Both the position numbers and the translations under genes were made by a program. Below the pieces are notes generated by a model that was not told the origin of the DNA, did no database searches, and saw only the letters and a program-made list of their open reading frames with translations. A stretch of DNA of 64,000 bases, taken from contig NZ_CP077770.1 in NCBI RefSeq assembly GCF_019134595.1, positions 2,786,501 to 2,850,500 of the forward strand. Reading direction: 5' to 3'. The number at the start of each line of letters is the position of its first letter. The stretch's first letter is position 1. Below are positions 40,285 through 48,439 of this stretch, piece by piece. The DNA is from Pseudoalteromonas shioyasakiensis (GTDB lineage Bacteria; Pseudomonadota; Gammaproteobacteria; Enterobacterales; Alteromonadaceae).

Positions 40285-41238
40285 TTAAAGAGGTCGCGCT
40301 ACCGACTCAGCTATAGCTTTGGCTGTCATAGCAGGAATATTACCAACAACCGATACATCAAAGCTACCACCATTGTGCACATACACAGTCGTTGCACCTG
40401 AGGTTAAAGCGCCGCTTGCGCGCTTACCCGGTAAAGGTCTTTGAATAAAAACAGACACTTCAACAAACCCATCTGAATATAAATAATAGTCAGCAAGTTC
40501 ATTATTTAAATCAAGTTTATGACGATCTGACTTTAATAGCTTAAAGCCATCTGGCAACCAACCAATTTTCCAATCATTCGCTGCGCTGTCTTCATTATTG
40601 GCTAAATCGTTAGTCGCAAGTACTGCTGGAAAATCACGATTTTGCATTTCAACTAACATAGGAGCAGGCTGCTCTGTTACGCTGATATGAGTTAACTGTA
40701 ACTGCTCAAGCATCTCACCTTTGTGATTCACATAGGCAGATTTAAGTAACAACGAAGACTCAGTATCTAGCCAAATCCAATAGTTATATTTGTATTCATC
40801 TTTTGACTCGATACGCACTAACTGTGCTGAGCGCCCTGCAATACGTCCTTTTCCGCCAAGCACAAAATCATAGTGAGCGCTTAGTCGGTTAATATCTTTA
40901 AAAAGTACTTCAGGAATTGGCCCGGCAATAGAGTCTGTTTTAACTGAATAAGGCTCTGAATGAGGCTCAAAATAGGTCACCTGATCGTCAACGCGCACCA
41001 TTTCTAGGCCAGCGCCGTTGAGTAAACTTAGATGCTCAAGTTCAATATCACCTTGTTTTGCATGTAACCAGCGATAAGGTTCCATAGCTTGGCCTTTTAC
41101 AACCACAAATGATGCGTCAAAGTTGCGAGTATGAACGGCCGTAGCCATATCATTTAATAAAGTCTTGGCGGGATTTTCGTCGCTGGCAATGGCTGGAGCC
41201 GTTAATACCAGCGACAAAATAAAAGTAAAAACTTTCAT
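40285..41238 (-). CDS. rseB: Sigma-E regulatory protein RseB
   Basis: Periplasmic lipid- and LPS-sensing protein that shields RseA from DegS cleavage. 317 aa with a signal peptide ending PAIAS, a large LolA-like N-terminal domain (about 25-210, including NFDASFVVVKGQAMEPYRW) and a smaller C-terminal domain (about 230-315, VSVFIQRPLPG, GATTVYVHN). It follows rseA by 4 bp. Confidence 0.94.
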   Translation of the reverse strand: MKVFTFILSLVLTAPAIASDENPAKTLLNDMATAVHTRNFDASFVVVKGQAMEPYRWLHAKQGDIELEHLSLLNGAGLEMVRVDDQVTYFEPHSEPYSVKTDSIAGPIPEVLFKDINRLSAHYDFVLGGKGRIAGRSAQLVRIESKDEYKYNYWIWLDTESSLLLKSAYVNHKGEMLEQLQLTHISVTEQPAPMLVEMQNRDFPAVLATNDLANNEDSAANDWKIGWLPDGFKLLKSDRHKLDLNNELADYYLYSDGFVEVSVFIQRPLPGKRASGALTSGATTVYVHNGGSFDVSVVGNIPAMTAKAIAESVARPL

Positions 41239-41242
41239 TTAA

Positions 41243-41881
41243 TTAGTTTTTTTCCTCGTCTGCATTTTCTGCAGTTTGCGATTTTTCTAGCGAATATGCA
41301 ACACGTGCTTGACGTTGGTGCTCAAGAACTAATGCACCAATACGCTGCTGTTGTAACTCACGTAAACCTTGCTCTGCATTTTCTAATGCAGGTTGCTCTG
41401 ATGAGTAACTTACAGGAGAAGCCATACCTGTTAATGGTACTGTTTGTAATGTTGGAATGTCACTTTGCGGAGACTCGGTGTTTTGTGGCAATGTTTGTAC
41501 GCCCACAATCGCAAACATAGCAACACTAGCAGCAATAGCCACTTGGGCAAATGGACGACGCCAATTAAATGCTACCACGTTATCAGTGCCTGTTGCCGCC
41601 ACGATCTCTTCGCTTTTTGGTGCCGTTGTTTTATTCGCGAAATCTGCGTAAACAGGTTCTTGCTCAAGTGATTCTGCCACTGCATCTGCAATGTCAAAAT
41701 TAAAAGCGTTGTTATTTGCCTCAGCACGCATTACATCACCAATCATTGCGTAACGACCAAATGTAGACACATCGTCGTTTGTGATCGCTTGATCAGTTAA
41801 CTGCTGCTCGCCGTCAAGTAACGCGGACAACTGCTCATTATCCAACTTGTTAACGTCTGCTTTTGTCATACTAAGACTCAC
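41243..41881 (-). CDS. rseA: Anti-sigma-E factor RseA
   Basis: Single-pass inner-membrane protein that holds RpoE inactive until proteolysis under envelope stress. 212 aa: N-terminal sigma-binding domain (LDNEQLSALLDGEQQL, FGRYAMIGDVMRAE), one membrane helix (about 108-126, VAIAASVAMFAIVGVQ) and a periplasmic C-terminal part rich in Gln and Glu. It overlaps the rpoE 3' end by 11 bp, so the sigma factor and its inhibitor are translationally coupled. Confidence 0.94.
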   Translation of the reverse strand: MSLSMTKADVNKLDNEQLSALLDGEQQLTDQAITNDDVSTFGRYAMIGDVMRAEANNNAFNFDIADAVAESLEQEPVYADFANKTTAPKSEEIVAATGTDNVVAFNWRRPFAQVAIAASVAMFAIVGVQTLPQNTESPQSDIPTLQTVPLTGMASPVSYSSEQPALENAEQGLRELQQQRIGALVLEHQRQARVAYSLEKSQTAENADEEKN

Positions 41882-42452
41882 CTATTAATGGATTCAATTT
41901 ATTATCAATCGCCTCACGGGCACGGAAAATACGTGAACGCACCGTTCCCACAGGGCAATCCATAACCACGGCTATTTCTTCATAGCTCATACCTTCAATT
42001 TCACGAAGGGTAATCGCGGTTTTTAGATCTTCAGGCAAACTATCAATCGTATTAAAAATTACAGCACGTACTTCGTCACTTAATAACAGGTTTTCTGGCG
42101 ATGCGTTTGAACGCATTGCATCTGCACTGTCATAAAATTCTGCTTCTTCGGCATCAACATCGTTAGCTGGGGGTTTACGACCCTGCGCAACTAAGTAATT
42201 TTTAGCACAATTTACGGCGATACGGTACAACCAAGTATAAAAAGCGCTATCACCTCTAAAGTTAGGTAAAGCACGGTAAGCTTTAATAAAAGCTTCTTGT
42301 GCGACATCAGCAACATCACCTTGATTCGATACATAACGTGAAATCAAACCTGCAATTTTATTCTGATATTTTCTAACTAATAGGTTGAAGGCGTTTTTAT
42401 CTCCTTGCTGGACCCTTTTAACTAGCGCTAAATCCAAATCCTGCTCGCTCAT
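41871..42452 (-). CDS. rpoE: Envelope-stress sigma factor RpoE
   Basis: ECF sigma factor (sigma-E). 193 aa from MSEQDLDLALVKRV, the start that matches E. coli RpoE; a 14-residue upstream extension to 42494 is possible and lacks a better Shine-Dalgarno. Region 2 (DVAQEAFIKAYRALPNFRG, FYTWLYRIAVN) and region 4 (TLREIEGMSYEEIAVVMD, GTVRSRIFRAREAI) are complete. It heads the rpoE-rseABC operon, and a sigma-E-type promoter lies upstream, implying autoregulation. Confidence 0.96.
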   Translation of the reverse strand: MSEQDLDLALVKRVQQGDKNAFNLLVRKYQNKIAGLISRYVSNQGDVADVAQEAFIKAYRALPNFRGDSAFYTWLYRIAVNCAKNYLVAQGRKPPANDVDAEEAEFYDSADAMRSNASPENLLLSDEVRAVIFNTIDSLPEDLKTAITLREIEGMSYEEIAVVMDCPVGTVRSRIFRAREAIDNKLNPLIGES

Positions 42453-42518
42453 TCGAGCCGGTACTCCTCTGTTTGATTCTTGCTTGCTATTCATATACTC
42501 GCCATTGTTTACACAAAC

Positions 42519-42546
42519 TCTGACTGCACCATGAATATAAAAGTTC
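42519..42546 (-). promoter_or_regulatory. Sigma-E-dependent promoter of rpoE
   Basis: Read on the minus strand: GAACTT at 42541-42546, a 16-bp spacer and GTCAGA at 42519-42524. This matches the sigma-E consensus (GAACTT, 16 bp, TCTRA-type -10). Transcription would begin near 42512, leaving a leader of about 60 nt before the chosen start codon. Confidence 0.75.
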
Positions 42547-42593
42547 AGTTTAAAATGATTTTTTTATAAAATAGCACGCAAATAAATTGAGTC

Positions 42594-42721
42594 ATACCAA
42601 TCTTATTACACGACAACCTCAATAACTGCTTAAGAATCAACGGTTATCTAAATTAAATTCACAATTTAAAACAGCTAACAATAAACTGTTTATGTGACGA
42701 TAAAACTAATAAGATTGGTAT
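42594..42721. repeat. MITE-like element with 15-bp perfect terminal inverted repeats
   Basis: ATACCAATCTTATTA at 42594-42608 is repeated exactly in inverse as TAATAAGATTGGTAT at 42707-42721, bounding 128 bp. The interior has no ORF. No longer target duplication can be seen. Compact noncoding elements with ATACCAAT-type ends are, from memory, common in marine gammaproteobacteria. It separates the rpoE promoter from nadB. Confidence 0.6.
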
Positions 42722-42845
42722 AACGTATTAAAATGACTAATAGTGTTAAAGCAAATATGGTACATATACGTATACCACATAAAAATTTATTTGCTCAAAC
42801 TTTTGGCACTACTAGCCGAGCATTGTAACTGCAAAGACCACAGAC

Positions 42846-44468
42846 ATGAACCAAAATAAACATCACATTACTGATGTCGCTATCATTGGCAGCGGCGCCG
42901 CTGGCCTTTCTCTTGCTTTATCGCTTGCTAATCACTGTAAGGTGACAGTACTTAGTAAAGGCGCATTAACTGAAGGTTCTACCTTATATGCTCAAGGTGG
43001 TATTGCAGCGGTATTTGATAAAAAGAATGACAGTATTGAATCTCATGTTGAAGACACTCTAGATGCAGGCGGCGGATTATGTGACCGTGATGCGGTTCAC
43101 TACACAGCGAGCAATGCAAAAAAATGTTTAAAGTGGCTAATTGAGCAAGGTGTGCCTTTTGACATGGAGTTCGATTCAAAAGGTAAAGAGCGTTTTCATT
43201 TAACTCGCGAAGGTGGTCATAGTCATCGCCGTATTTTACATGCCGCCGATGCAACTGGCCGAGCAGTGCAAACCACCTTAATTAGCCAAGTACAAGCACA
43301 CCCTAACATCACCCTGTTAGAAAATTACAATGCCATTGATTTAATCACAGATAAAAGCTTAGCTAAAAAAGGCAAGCATGTTCACGGCTTATACGTCTGG
43401 AATTGTGTAGATAAAAAAGTTGAAACTATCGCAGCTAAGTTCGTATCACTGGCAACAGGCGGCGCAAGTAAAGTGTACTTATATACTTCTAACCCTGATG
43501 TATCGAGTGGTGATGGTATCGCAATGGCATGGCGTGCAGGGTGCCGTGTTGCCAATATGGAGTTTAACCAATTCCACCCAACAAGTTTGTACCACCCAGA
43601 GCTGCAAAACTTTTTGATCACCGAAGCAATGCGCGGTGAAGGTGCTTATTTAAAACGCCCTGATGGCACTCGCTTTATGAAAGACTTTGATGAGCGCGAA
43701 GAACTTGCCCCTCGCGATATTGTTGCTCGCGCTATCGATTTTGAAATGAAACGCCTTGGTGCGAACTGTGTGTACCTTGATATTAGTCACAAAGATAAAG
43801 ACTTTATCATTGAGCACTTCCCAACTATCTACGCAAAATGCTTAAGTGTTGGCCTAGACATTACGAAAGAAGCCATTCCTGTGGTGCCTGCTGCACACTA
43901 TACCTGTGGCGGTGTTATGACCGACTTTAATGGCCGTACAGATTTAGATAACTTATACGCGGTTGGCGAAGTAGCTTACACAGGTTTACATGGCGCTAAT
44001 CGTATGGCGAGTAACTCGCTACTCGAATGTATCGTGTTTGCCCATGCTGCCGCGAAAGATATTCTGAGCAAAATCGATGCAAGCCCTGCCCTTGAAGCCT
44101 TACCACTTTGGGATGAAAGCCGCGTAACTAACTCAGACGAAGAAATCGTTATTACCCACAACTGGCATGAACTAAGGTTATTTATGTGGGATTACGTGGG
44201 TATTGTACGCTCAACAAAACGTTTAGAACGTGCGCTCCACCGCGTTGAATTACTGCAGCAAGAAATTCACGACTATTACGCAAACTTTAGAGTTACAAAT
44301 AACTTATTAGAACTTCGAAACCTAGTACAGGTTGCAGAGCTTATTATTCGCAGCGCCCTTGAGCGTAAAGAAAGTCGTGGTCTTCATTACACGATTGATT
44401 ACCCAGAGCAAAACGAAAATCCAACGCCGACAATTTTAACGCCTAAGTCGGTCGCTGCACTGCAATAA
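42846..44468 (+). CDS. nadB: L-aspartate oxidase
   Basis: FAD enzyme that oxidises aspartate to iminoaspartate, the first step of NAD synthesis. 540 aa. The FAD-binding motif [13 protein letters not shown] lies near residue 14; [12 protein letters not shown], the [13 protein letters not shown] stretch and the C-terminal [17 protein letters not shown] are typical of the succinate dehydrogenase/NadB flavoprotein family. A 26-bp overlap of 3' ends joins it to the convergent ygfX. nadA and nadC are not in the window. Confidence 0.96.
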   Translation: MNQNKHHITDVAIIGSGAAGLSLALSLANHCKVTVLSKGALTEGSTLYAQGGIAAVFDKKNDSIESHVEDTLDAGGGLCDRDAVHYTASNAKKCLKWLIEQGVPFDMEFDSKGKERFHLTREGGHSHRRILHAADATGRAVQTTLISQVQAHPNITLLENYNAIDLITDKSLAKKGKHVHGLYVWNCVDKKVETIAAKFVSLATGGASKVYLYTSNPDVSSGDGIAMAWRAGCRVANMEFNQFHPTSLYHPELQNFLITEAMRGEGAYLKRPDGTRFMKDFDEREELAPRDIVARAIDFEMKRLGANCVYLDISHKDKDFIIEHFPTIYAKCLSVGLDITKEAIPVVPAAHYTCGGVMTDFNGRTDLDNLYAVGEVAYTGLHGANRMASNSLLECIVFAHAAAKDILSKIDASPALEALPLWDESRVTNSDEEIVITHNWHELRLFMWDYVGIVRSTKRLERALHRVELLQQEIHDYYANFRVTNNLLELRNLVQVAELIIRSALERKESRGLHYTIDYPEQNENPTPTILTPKSVAALQ

Positions 44469-44850
44469 TCGCACGCTTTAAACGCGAGAAACTTTCTTCA
44501 TCAACACTGGCTGAGCTTATAATCAGCCAGTGTGATTGATAAAACCCAGCCAACCTCAGCACTACAAAATTAGCAAACACATAACTTTTAGCTGTTATCT
44601 GGCCTTGAATTTTAAGTTTGTCGTTAACAAACCTGAGCTCTGCTTGCTCTAAAATTATAAAACCCTTTTCAGGCTGTGCTTGTTGGACTTTTTTAAAACT
44701 AAGAATGGCTAAGCAAAAGCACGCTAAACAAGCCAAAAGTTGAGCGAAAACATGCTGGTAAACAAAGCATAAAGTGATGGCTGTTAAGCAAAAAAAGACC
44801 ACAAAGGGTTTGTGGTCTGTGGTGTTGTTTGTAACGGTAAATCTATACAC
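44443..44850 (-). CDS. ygfX: YgfX-like membrane protein
   Basis: 135-aa small membrane protein with two hydrophobic segments (about 18-34 and 37-52) and a beta-rich soluble tail. In E. coli YgfX is encoded after sdhE and has been described as a toxin-like partner affecting cell division. The GTG start lies inside the last codons of sdhE (8-bp overlap), the same arrangement as in E. coli. Assignment rests on that context plus general layout; sequence similarity is weak by eye. Confidence 0.75.
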   Translation of the reverse strand: MYRFTVTNNTTDHKPFVVFFCLTAITLCFVYQHVFAQLLACLACFCLAILSFKKVQQAQPEKGFIILEQAELRFVNDKLKIQGQITAKSYVFANFVVLRLAGFYQSHWLIISSASVDEESFSRLKRAIIAVQRPT

Positions 44851-45094
44851 GAACTCGGTCTAAAATTAACGCGACCATACCGTTCAGTTCTGGGTCCTTA
44901 CACTCTTCATGACCCATGAACCAGGCGAATAAATCAGGATCATCGCACTCAAGTAAGCGTTGAAAAACGGCTTGCTGTTCTTTTGATAGTGAGTCAAACG
45001 CTTCTTCAACGAATGGCATAAATAAAACATCTAGTTCTAACATACCGCGACGGCATGCCCAACGAATACGTTCTTTACTGTGAATTTCAGTCAT
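44843..45094 (-). CDS. sdhE: FAD assembly factor SdhE
   Basis: Small helical protein (83 aa from this start) that attaches FAD covalently to flavoproteins such as SdhA. The signature RWACRRGMLELD is near the N-terminus and VLFMPFVEEAFDSL follows. GAGG lies 6 nt before the ATG at 45094; an upstream in-frame start would add twelve unrelated residues. It is co-transcribed with ygfX. Confidence 0.94.
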   Translation of the reverse strand: MTEIHSKERIRWACRRGMLELDVLFMPFVEEAFDSLSKEQQAVFQRLLECDDPDLFAWFMGHEECKDPELNGMVALILDRVRV

Positions 45095-45214
45095 TTTAAA
45101 CCTCGTACTTATTTGTCTGCAGTTTACCAAATTGCTATCGAATAAACAGCTATTTAAATTGCTACCCTAACTAAGTTATCATTAGCGCTCATTCATATCG
45201 TAAAGAAGGTTTTT

Positions 45215-46126
45215 ATGTCGACTGTTTACGCATGTCCTTTATCTTATTCACTTATCAGCCTAACTGGCAAAGATAAGTTGTCTTACCTTCACGGACAAAT
45301 TACGCAAGATATCAACAAATTAACTGATGATAACTTCCTTTGGGCTGGCCACTGTAATGCAAAAGGCAAGCTTTGGGGTGTGTTTAGATTGTTTTCATAC
45401 CTTGATAGCTATTACCTTGCGGGCTCAAAACCTGAGGTAGAGCAATCGCTAGTCGAGTTAAAAAAATATGCGGTATTTTCGCAAGTAGACATTCAGCAAT
45501 CTGAAAAACCGCTAATTGGCTTACTAGGTGATGACCTAACAGCGACTCTAGAAACCTTAGCAATTAATTTTGACGACGAGCACAGCGCAGTCGATTTTGC
45601 TGGCGGTAAAGCGTTAAAGCTTGCAGATAACCGCGTATTGCTTATGGTCAACGACGAATTTAGCTTACCTGATGACATAACAGCCCTTGATGATGACGCG
45701 TTATGGCAACAGGCAGCTATTGCCGCTGGCGAGCCGTCATTAAACAGCGACGCTATTGGCGAATACGTACCGCAAATGGTTAACTTGCAAGCGCTTGGTG
45801 GTATCAGTTTCAGAAAAGGCTGCTACACAGGGCAAGAAACCGTCGCCCGTATGAAATACCTAGGCAAAAATAAACGTGCTATGTATATAGTTTCGGGCAA
45901 AGCTGAAGGCTTACTTGATGAGCTTGAGCTCGAAACACAACTGGGCGAAAACTGGCGCCGTGCTGGCAAGCTTATTAGCCAAAGTTTTAATCAACAAACG
46001 CAAACCTTAATGGGTCTGGTTGTGCTTCCTAACGACAATGAAGCAGGCCAAATTTTGCGAGCAAAACACCTCCCTCAGGTAGAGTTATCAATTCAAGCTC
46101 TGCCTTACTCTCTCGAAGATGAATAA
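45215..46126 (+). CDS. ygfZ: tRNA-modifying protein YgfZ
   Basis: Folate-binding aminomethyltransferase-like protein of 303 aa that supports iron-sulfur enzymes such as MiaB. The conserved KGCYTGQE signature is present, with GLGK-free N-terminal half SLTGKDKLSYLHGQITQDI typical of the family. AAGAAGG precedes the start. It is divergent from sdhE and starts a short plus-strand unit with the SlyD-like gene 12 bp downstream. Confidence 0.95.
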   Translation: MSTVYACPLSYSLISLTGKDKLSYLHGQITQDINKLTDDNFLWAGHCNAKGKLWGVFRLFSYLDSYYLAGSKPEVEQSLVELKKYAVFSQVDIQQSEKPLIGLLGDDLTATLETLAINFDDEHSAVDFAGGKALKLADNRVLLMVNDEFSLPDDITALDDDALWQQAAIAAGEPSLNSDAIGEYVPQMVNLQALGGISFRKGCYTGQETVARMKYLGKNKRAMYIVSGKAEGLLDELELETQLGENWRRAGKLISQSFNQQTQTLMGLVVLPNDNEAGQILRAKHLPQVELSIQALPYSLEDE

Positions 46127-46138
46127 ATAGGAATGACT

Positions 46139-46624
46139 ATGATCGTAGCAGCAAACAAAGTGGTAAAAATGCATTATTCAGTATTGGATAATAACAAAAA
46201 CACCATCGACAACTCTTTCGATGGCGAGCCACTAGTGTTTATCGTTGGCACGGGTTTCTTAATTCCAGGCCTCGAAAATGCGCTATTAGGTAAAGAAGCG
46301 GGCGACACATTCAGCGTAACAGTTGAGCCAGAGCAAGGCTATGGTGAGCGTCACGATGACCTAATGCAAGCAGTGCCAAAATCAATGTTTGAAGGTATGG
46401 AAATTGAAGTTGGTATGCAGTTCCGCGCTACGACAGACGCTGGCGACCAATCAGTAATGATCATTGAAATTCAAGACGAAGACGTTATTGTAGATGGTAA
46501 CCACCCTCTTTCAGGTATTACCCTTCATTTTGATGTTGAAGTACTTGAAGTACGCGATGCAACTGAAGAAGAATTAGCACATGGTCATGTGCACGGTGAA
46601 GGTGGTTGTGGTCACAGCCACTAA
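46139..46624 (+). CDS. FKBP-type peptidyl-prolyl isomerase, SlyD-like
   Basis: 161-aa isomerase and chaperone. The FKBP core (VVKMHYSVLDN, ENALLGKEAGDTFSV) surrounds an inserted-in-flap chaperone domain (about 70-125), and the protein ends in a His-rich tail (HGHVHGEGGCGHSH) likely to bind nickel or other metals. The ATG at 46139 has AGGA at good spacing; the ATG at 46133 is too close to it. Could be SlyD or the related FkpB/SlpA type; the metal-binding tail favours SlyD. Confidence 0.9.
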   Translation: MIVAANKVVKMHYSVLDNNKNTIDNSFDGEPLVFIVGTGFLIPGLENALLGKEAGDTFSVTVEPEQGYGERHDDLMQAVPKSMFEGMEIEVGMQFRATTDAGDQSVMIIEIQDEDVIVDGNHPLSGITLHFDVEVLEVRDATEEELAHGHVHGEGGCGHSH

Positions 46625-46634
46625 ACCATTTCTA

Positions 46635-46663
46635 TAAAAAAAAGCGCCATTGGCGCTTTTTTT
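46635..46663. terminator. Bidirectional terminator
   Basis: GCGCC-ATT-GGCGC stem flanked by A8 and T7 runs. It ends the SlyD-like gene on the plus strand; the stop codon of the convergent minus-strand gene (46662-46664) lies in its T-run. Confidence 0.92.
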
Positions 46664-47132
46664 ATATCTGTTCAGCTGCTTTCTGTGCATCCAGTGCTGG
46701 CTCTGGTTCAGCAATATGCTCTCTAAGCGCAGCAAGTAAGCCTTCTTGGTCATTGGTTCCTAAGCGATAGTGCGTGCCATCTTTCATTGCCAATTCTACA
46801 GCACTAAATCCAGATACACTGTAAACCCAGCCATCATGCGTGATACGCAGACCAATACCATGTCGAAATGAATTACTTACCGCTCGAACAGATTCAATCT
46901 CATCAAAAGTCACTGTTTTACCAAATACCCCCGGACCAAATGCCCAGCTTACTGTTTTATCGCTCACCTTAATCGTTAAGCCATGAAACAAAAAGGCCAC
47001 CAGCACTAAGATAGCGCTAAACACCATAAGAGGAATATCTGCACCAATTAAGTTCCAAGCTAAGGCAATGAAGGCGCCAATCCAGCCTAAGATAACAAAA
47101 ATAAAAATAGCGTACTGTTTATGTTGATACAT
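46662..47132 (-). CDS. Membrane protein with a PH-like domain, unknown function
   Basis: 156 aa: two membrane helices (about 8-28 and 33-52), then a beta-rich soluble domain (about 55-135, IKVSDKTVSWAFGPGVF, FDEIESVRAV) resembling bacterial PH-type domains, then a charged Ala/Glu-rich tail. I cannot name a function. It lies 14 bp downstream of the DUF481 gene and is likely co-transcribed. Confidence 0.7.
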   Translation of the reverse strand: MYQHKQYAIFIFVILGWIGAFIALAWNLIGADIPLMVFSAILVLVAFLFHGLTIKVSDKTVSWAFGPGVFGKTVTFDEIESVRAVSNSFRHGIGLRITHDGWVYSVSGFSAVELAMKDGTHYRLGTNDQEGLLAALREHIAEPEPALDAQKAAEQI

Positions 47133-47146
47133 TCTGAAGTATTCTC

Positions 47147-47989
47147 TTAAAAGCTATAAACAAAGGTTGCACTCAGCTCAGAATCGTACTTGAGCTTATC
47201 TTCCTCTGGTTTTGAGTTATAGCGATACATGTAAGTAAATTTGAGTGATACATCACCCATAATTTTGCTGATCAGGGATGTTTCTGACTTTAAACGCGAG
47301 TTTAACCCTGACAATGATTGTTCATAACTGACATCTTGATTAAAGCGAGTACGAGCAGAGACTGTACGCTCCCACTGCAGCGCTAAACGAAGCAGGTAAC
47401 CGGTTTTTGTTTCATCTTCTTCTGTTGCAGTCTCTTGATCAGCCACCGAGCGGTATAAACCCGGCCCCACATCGATATCGACTTTATTCTTGCTGCCTTG
47501 GTAAATGCGGTTACCGTAACCCGTCGCTATGGTGCTCTTAAACTCAAGACCACTAAACTTATCTCGCTCATAGTCACCATAAATGAAAAATGACTCATTT
47601 TTCACATTTAGCTTATAGTTACCTTGGCCCGATACAAAAATACGGTCTGCAGAGACTTCTTCATCACCAGTTTCTTCATTACGGTCACGTTTGTATAAAG
47701 TATCGAGCTTAAATTGGTTACGCCACTTTTCGAAATCTTGGTATAGGTTACCTTTAAGTTTGAAGCTGGTTGAGTTGGTATTGCCACGGCTTACCATAAA
47801 ACCAAACTCCATATCTCCGTACAGCAACTCGCCTTTATGAATTTTATGGATTTCTTCTTCTGATAATTGCCCGTACTCATGAAAGTCTTCAAACGGATCA
47901 ACAGCAAAAGCCTGCCAACTGCAAACTAGCATGGCGGGCAAAATAATTCGTTTTATTGAATTAAAACAACTAAAAGTAGAGTCAAACAT
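47147..47989 (-). CDS. DUF481-family outer-membrane beta-barrel protein
   Basis: 280 aa with a signal peptide ending WQAFA and a mature start VDPFEDF. The rest is a series of alternating amphipathic strands ending in an aromatic residue (SATFVYSF), the usual outer-membrane insertion signal, and fits the DUF481 (YdiY-type, salt-induced) family. Many acidic residues near EETGDEEVSAD. No clear Shine-Dalgarno precedes the start. Function unknown. Confidence 0.8.
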   Translation of the reverse strand: MFDSTFSCFNSIKRIILPAMLVCSWQAFAVDPFEDFHEYGQLSEEEIHKIHKGELLYGDMEFGFMVSRGNTNSTSFKLKGNLYQDFEKWRNQFKLDTLYKRDRNEETGDEEVSADRIFVSGQGNYKLNVKNESFFIYGDYERDKFSGLEFKSTIATGYGNRIYQGSKNKVDIDVGPGLYRSVADQETATEEDETKTGYLLRLALQWERTVSARTRFNQDVSYEQSLSGLNSRLKSETSLISKIMGDVSLKFTYMYRYNSKPEEDKLKYDSELSATFVYSF

Positions 47990-48000
47990 CGGCTGGAGAG

Positions 48001-48321
48001 TTATTCGCTATCTTTCCAAAGAATGTGGCAAAACGGTGCATCTTTGTCTCGGCTAATTAAAATTTTCGCAAACAAGATATCTTGATTGTCGAATTCAAGT
48101 CCTACTAAGACTTGTACAAACAGCTCAGGTTCAATTTCTAGTGCAACAAAATCTTGCCACTGCTCGTCAGGCTCACCTTCTTCAATAAAGCCAAGCTCTT
48201 CTCTGTGCTCGTTAAAATCAGCAATATCTTGCTCGCTTAAATTATCAGGTGCTAACTCTAAAAAGATATCATAAGCCTGATGAGTTACTTCTTCTTCACT
48301 GTATAAGCGTGGACCAGCCAT
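48001..48321 (-). CDS. YciU/HI1450-family dsDNA-mimic protein
   Basis: 106-aa very acidic protein of the DUF440 family. HQAYDIFLELAPDNLS near the start and DILFAKILISRDKD-CHILW at the end match E. coli YciU and H. influenzae HI1450, which resemble double-stranded DNA in charge pattern and are thought to bind HU-like or other DNA-binding proteins. It is 11 bp upstream of the DUF481 gene. Confidence 0.88.
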   Translation of the reverse strand: MAGPRLYSEEEVTHQAYDIFLELAPDNLSEQDIADFNEHREELGFIEEGEPDEQWQDFVALEIEPELFVQVLVGLEFDNQDILFAKILISRDKDAPFCHILWKDSE

Positions 48322-48391
48322 TCCTTAAACCTCTGCACATGTGTATCGCTTTGAATCTGGCTATGATAACAAACCTCTTTTGAGTTTTACC

Positions 48392-48423
48392 AAAAAAAAA
48401 GCCAGGTTGCCCTGACTTTTTTG
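48392..48423 (-). terminator. Terminator of the RND efflux operon
   Basis: AGCCAGG-TTGC-CCTGACT, 7-bp stem with one mismatch, between A- and T-runs. On the minus strand it follows the RND permease stop (48440) by about 17 bp. Confidence 0.8.
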
Positions 48424-48439
48424 TAATTAATAACAGATT

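Noticed and set aside
42758..42777. TGGTA...TACCA pseudo-palindrome upstream of nadB as a regulator site
   Set aside because: Only the outer five bases pair; it does not match the NadR site known to me (TGTTTA-N6-TAAACA).
42979..43254. 91-codon minus-strand ORF inside nadB
   Set aside because: Shadow of nadB with no signal, domain or translation start.
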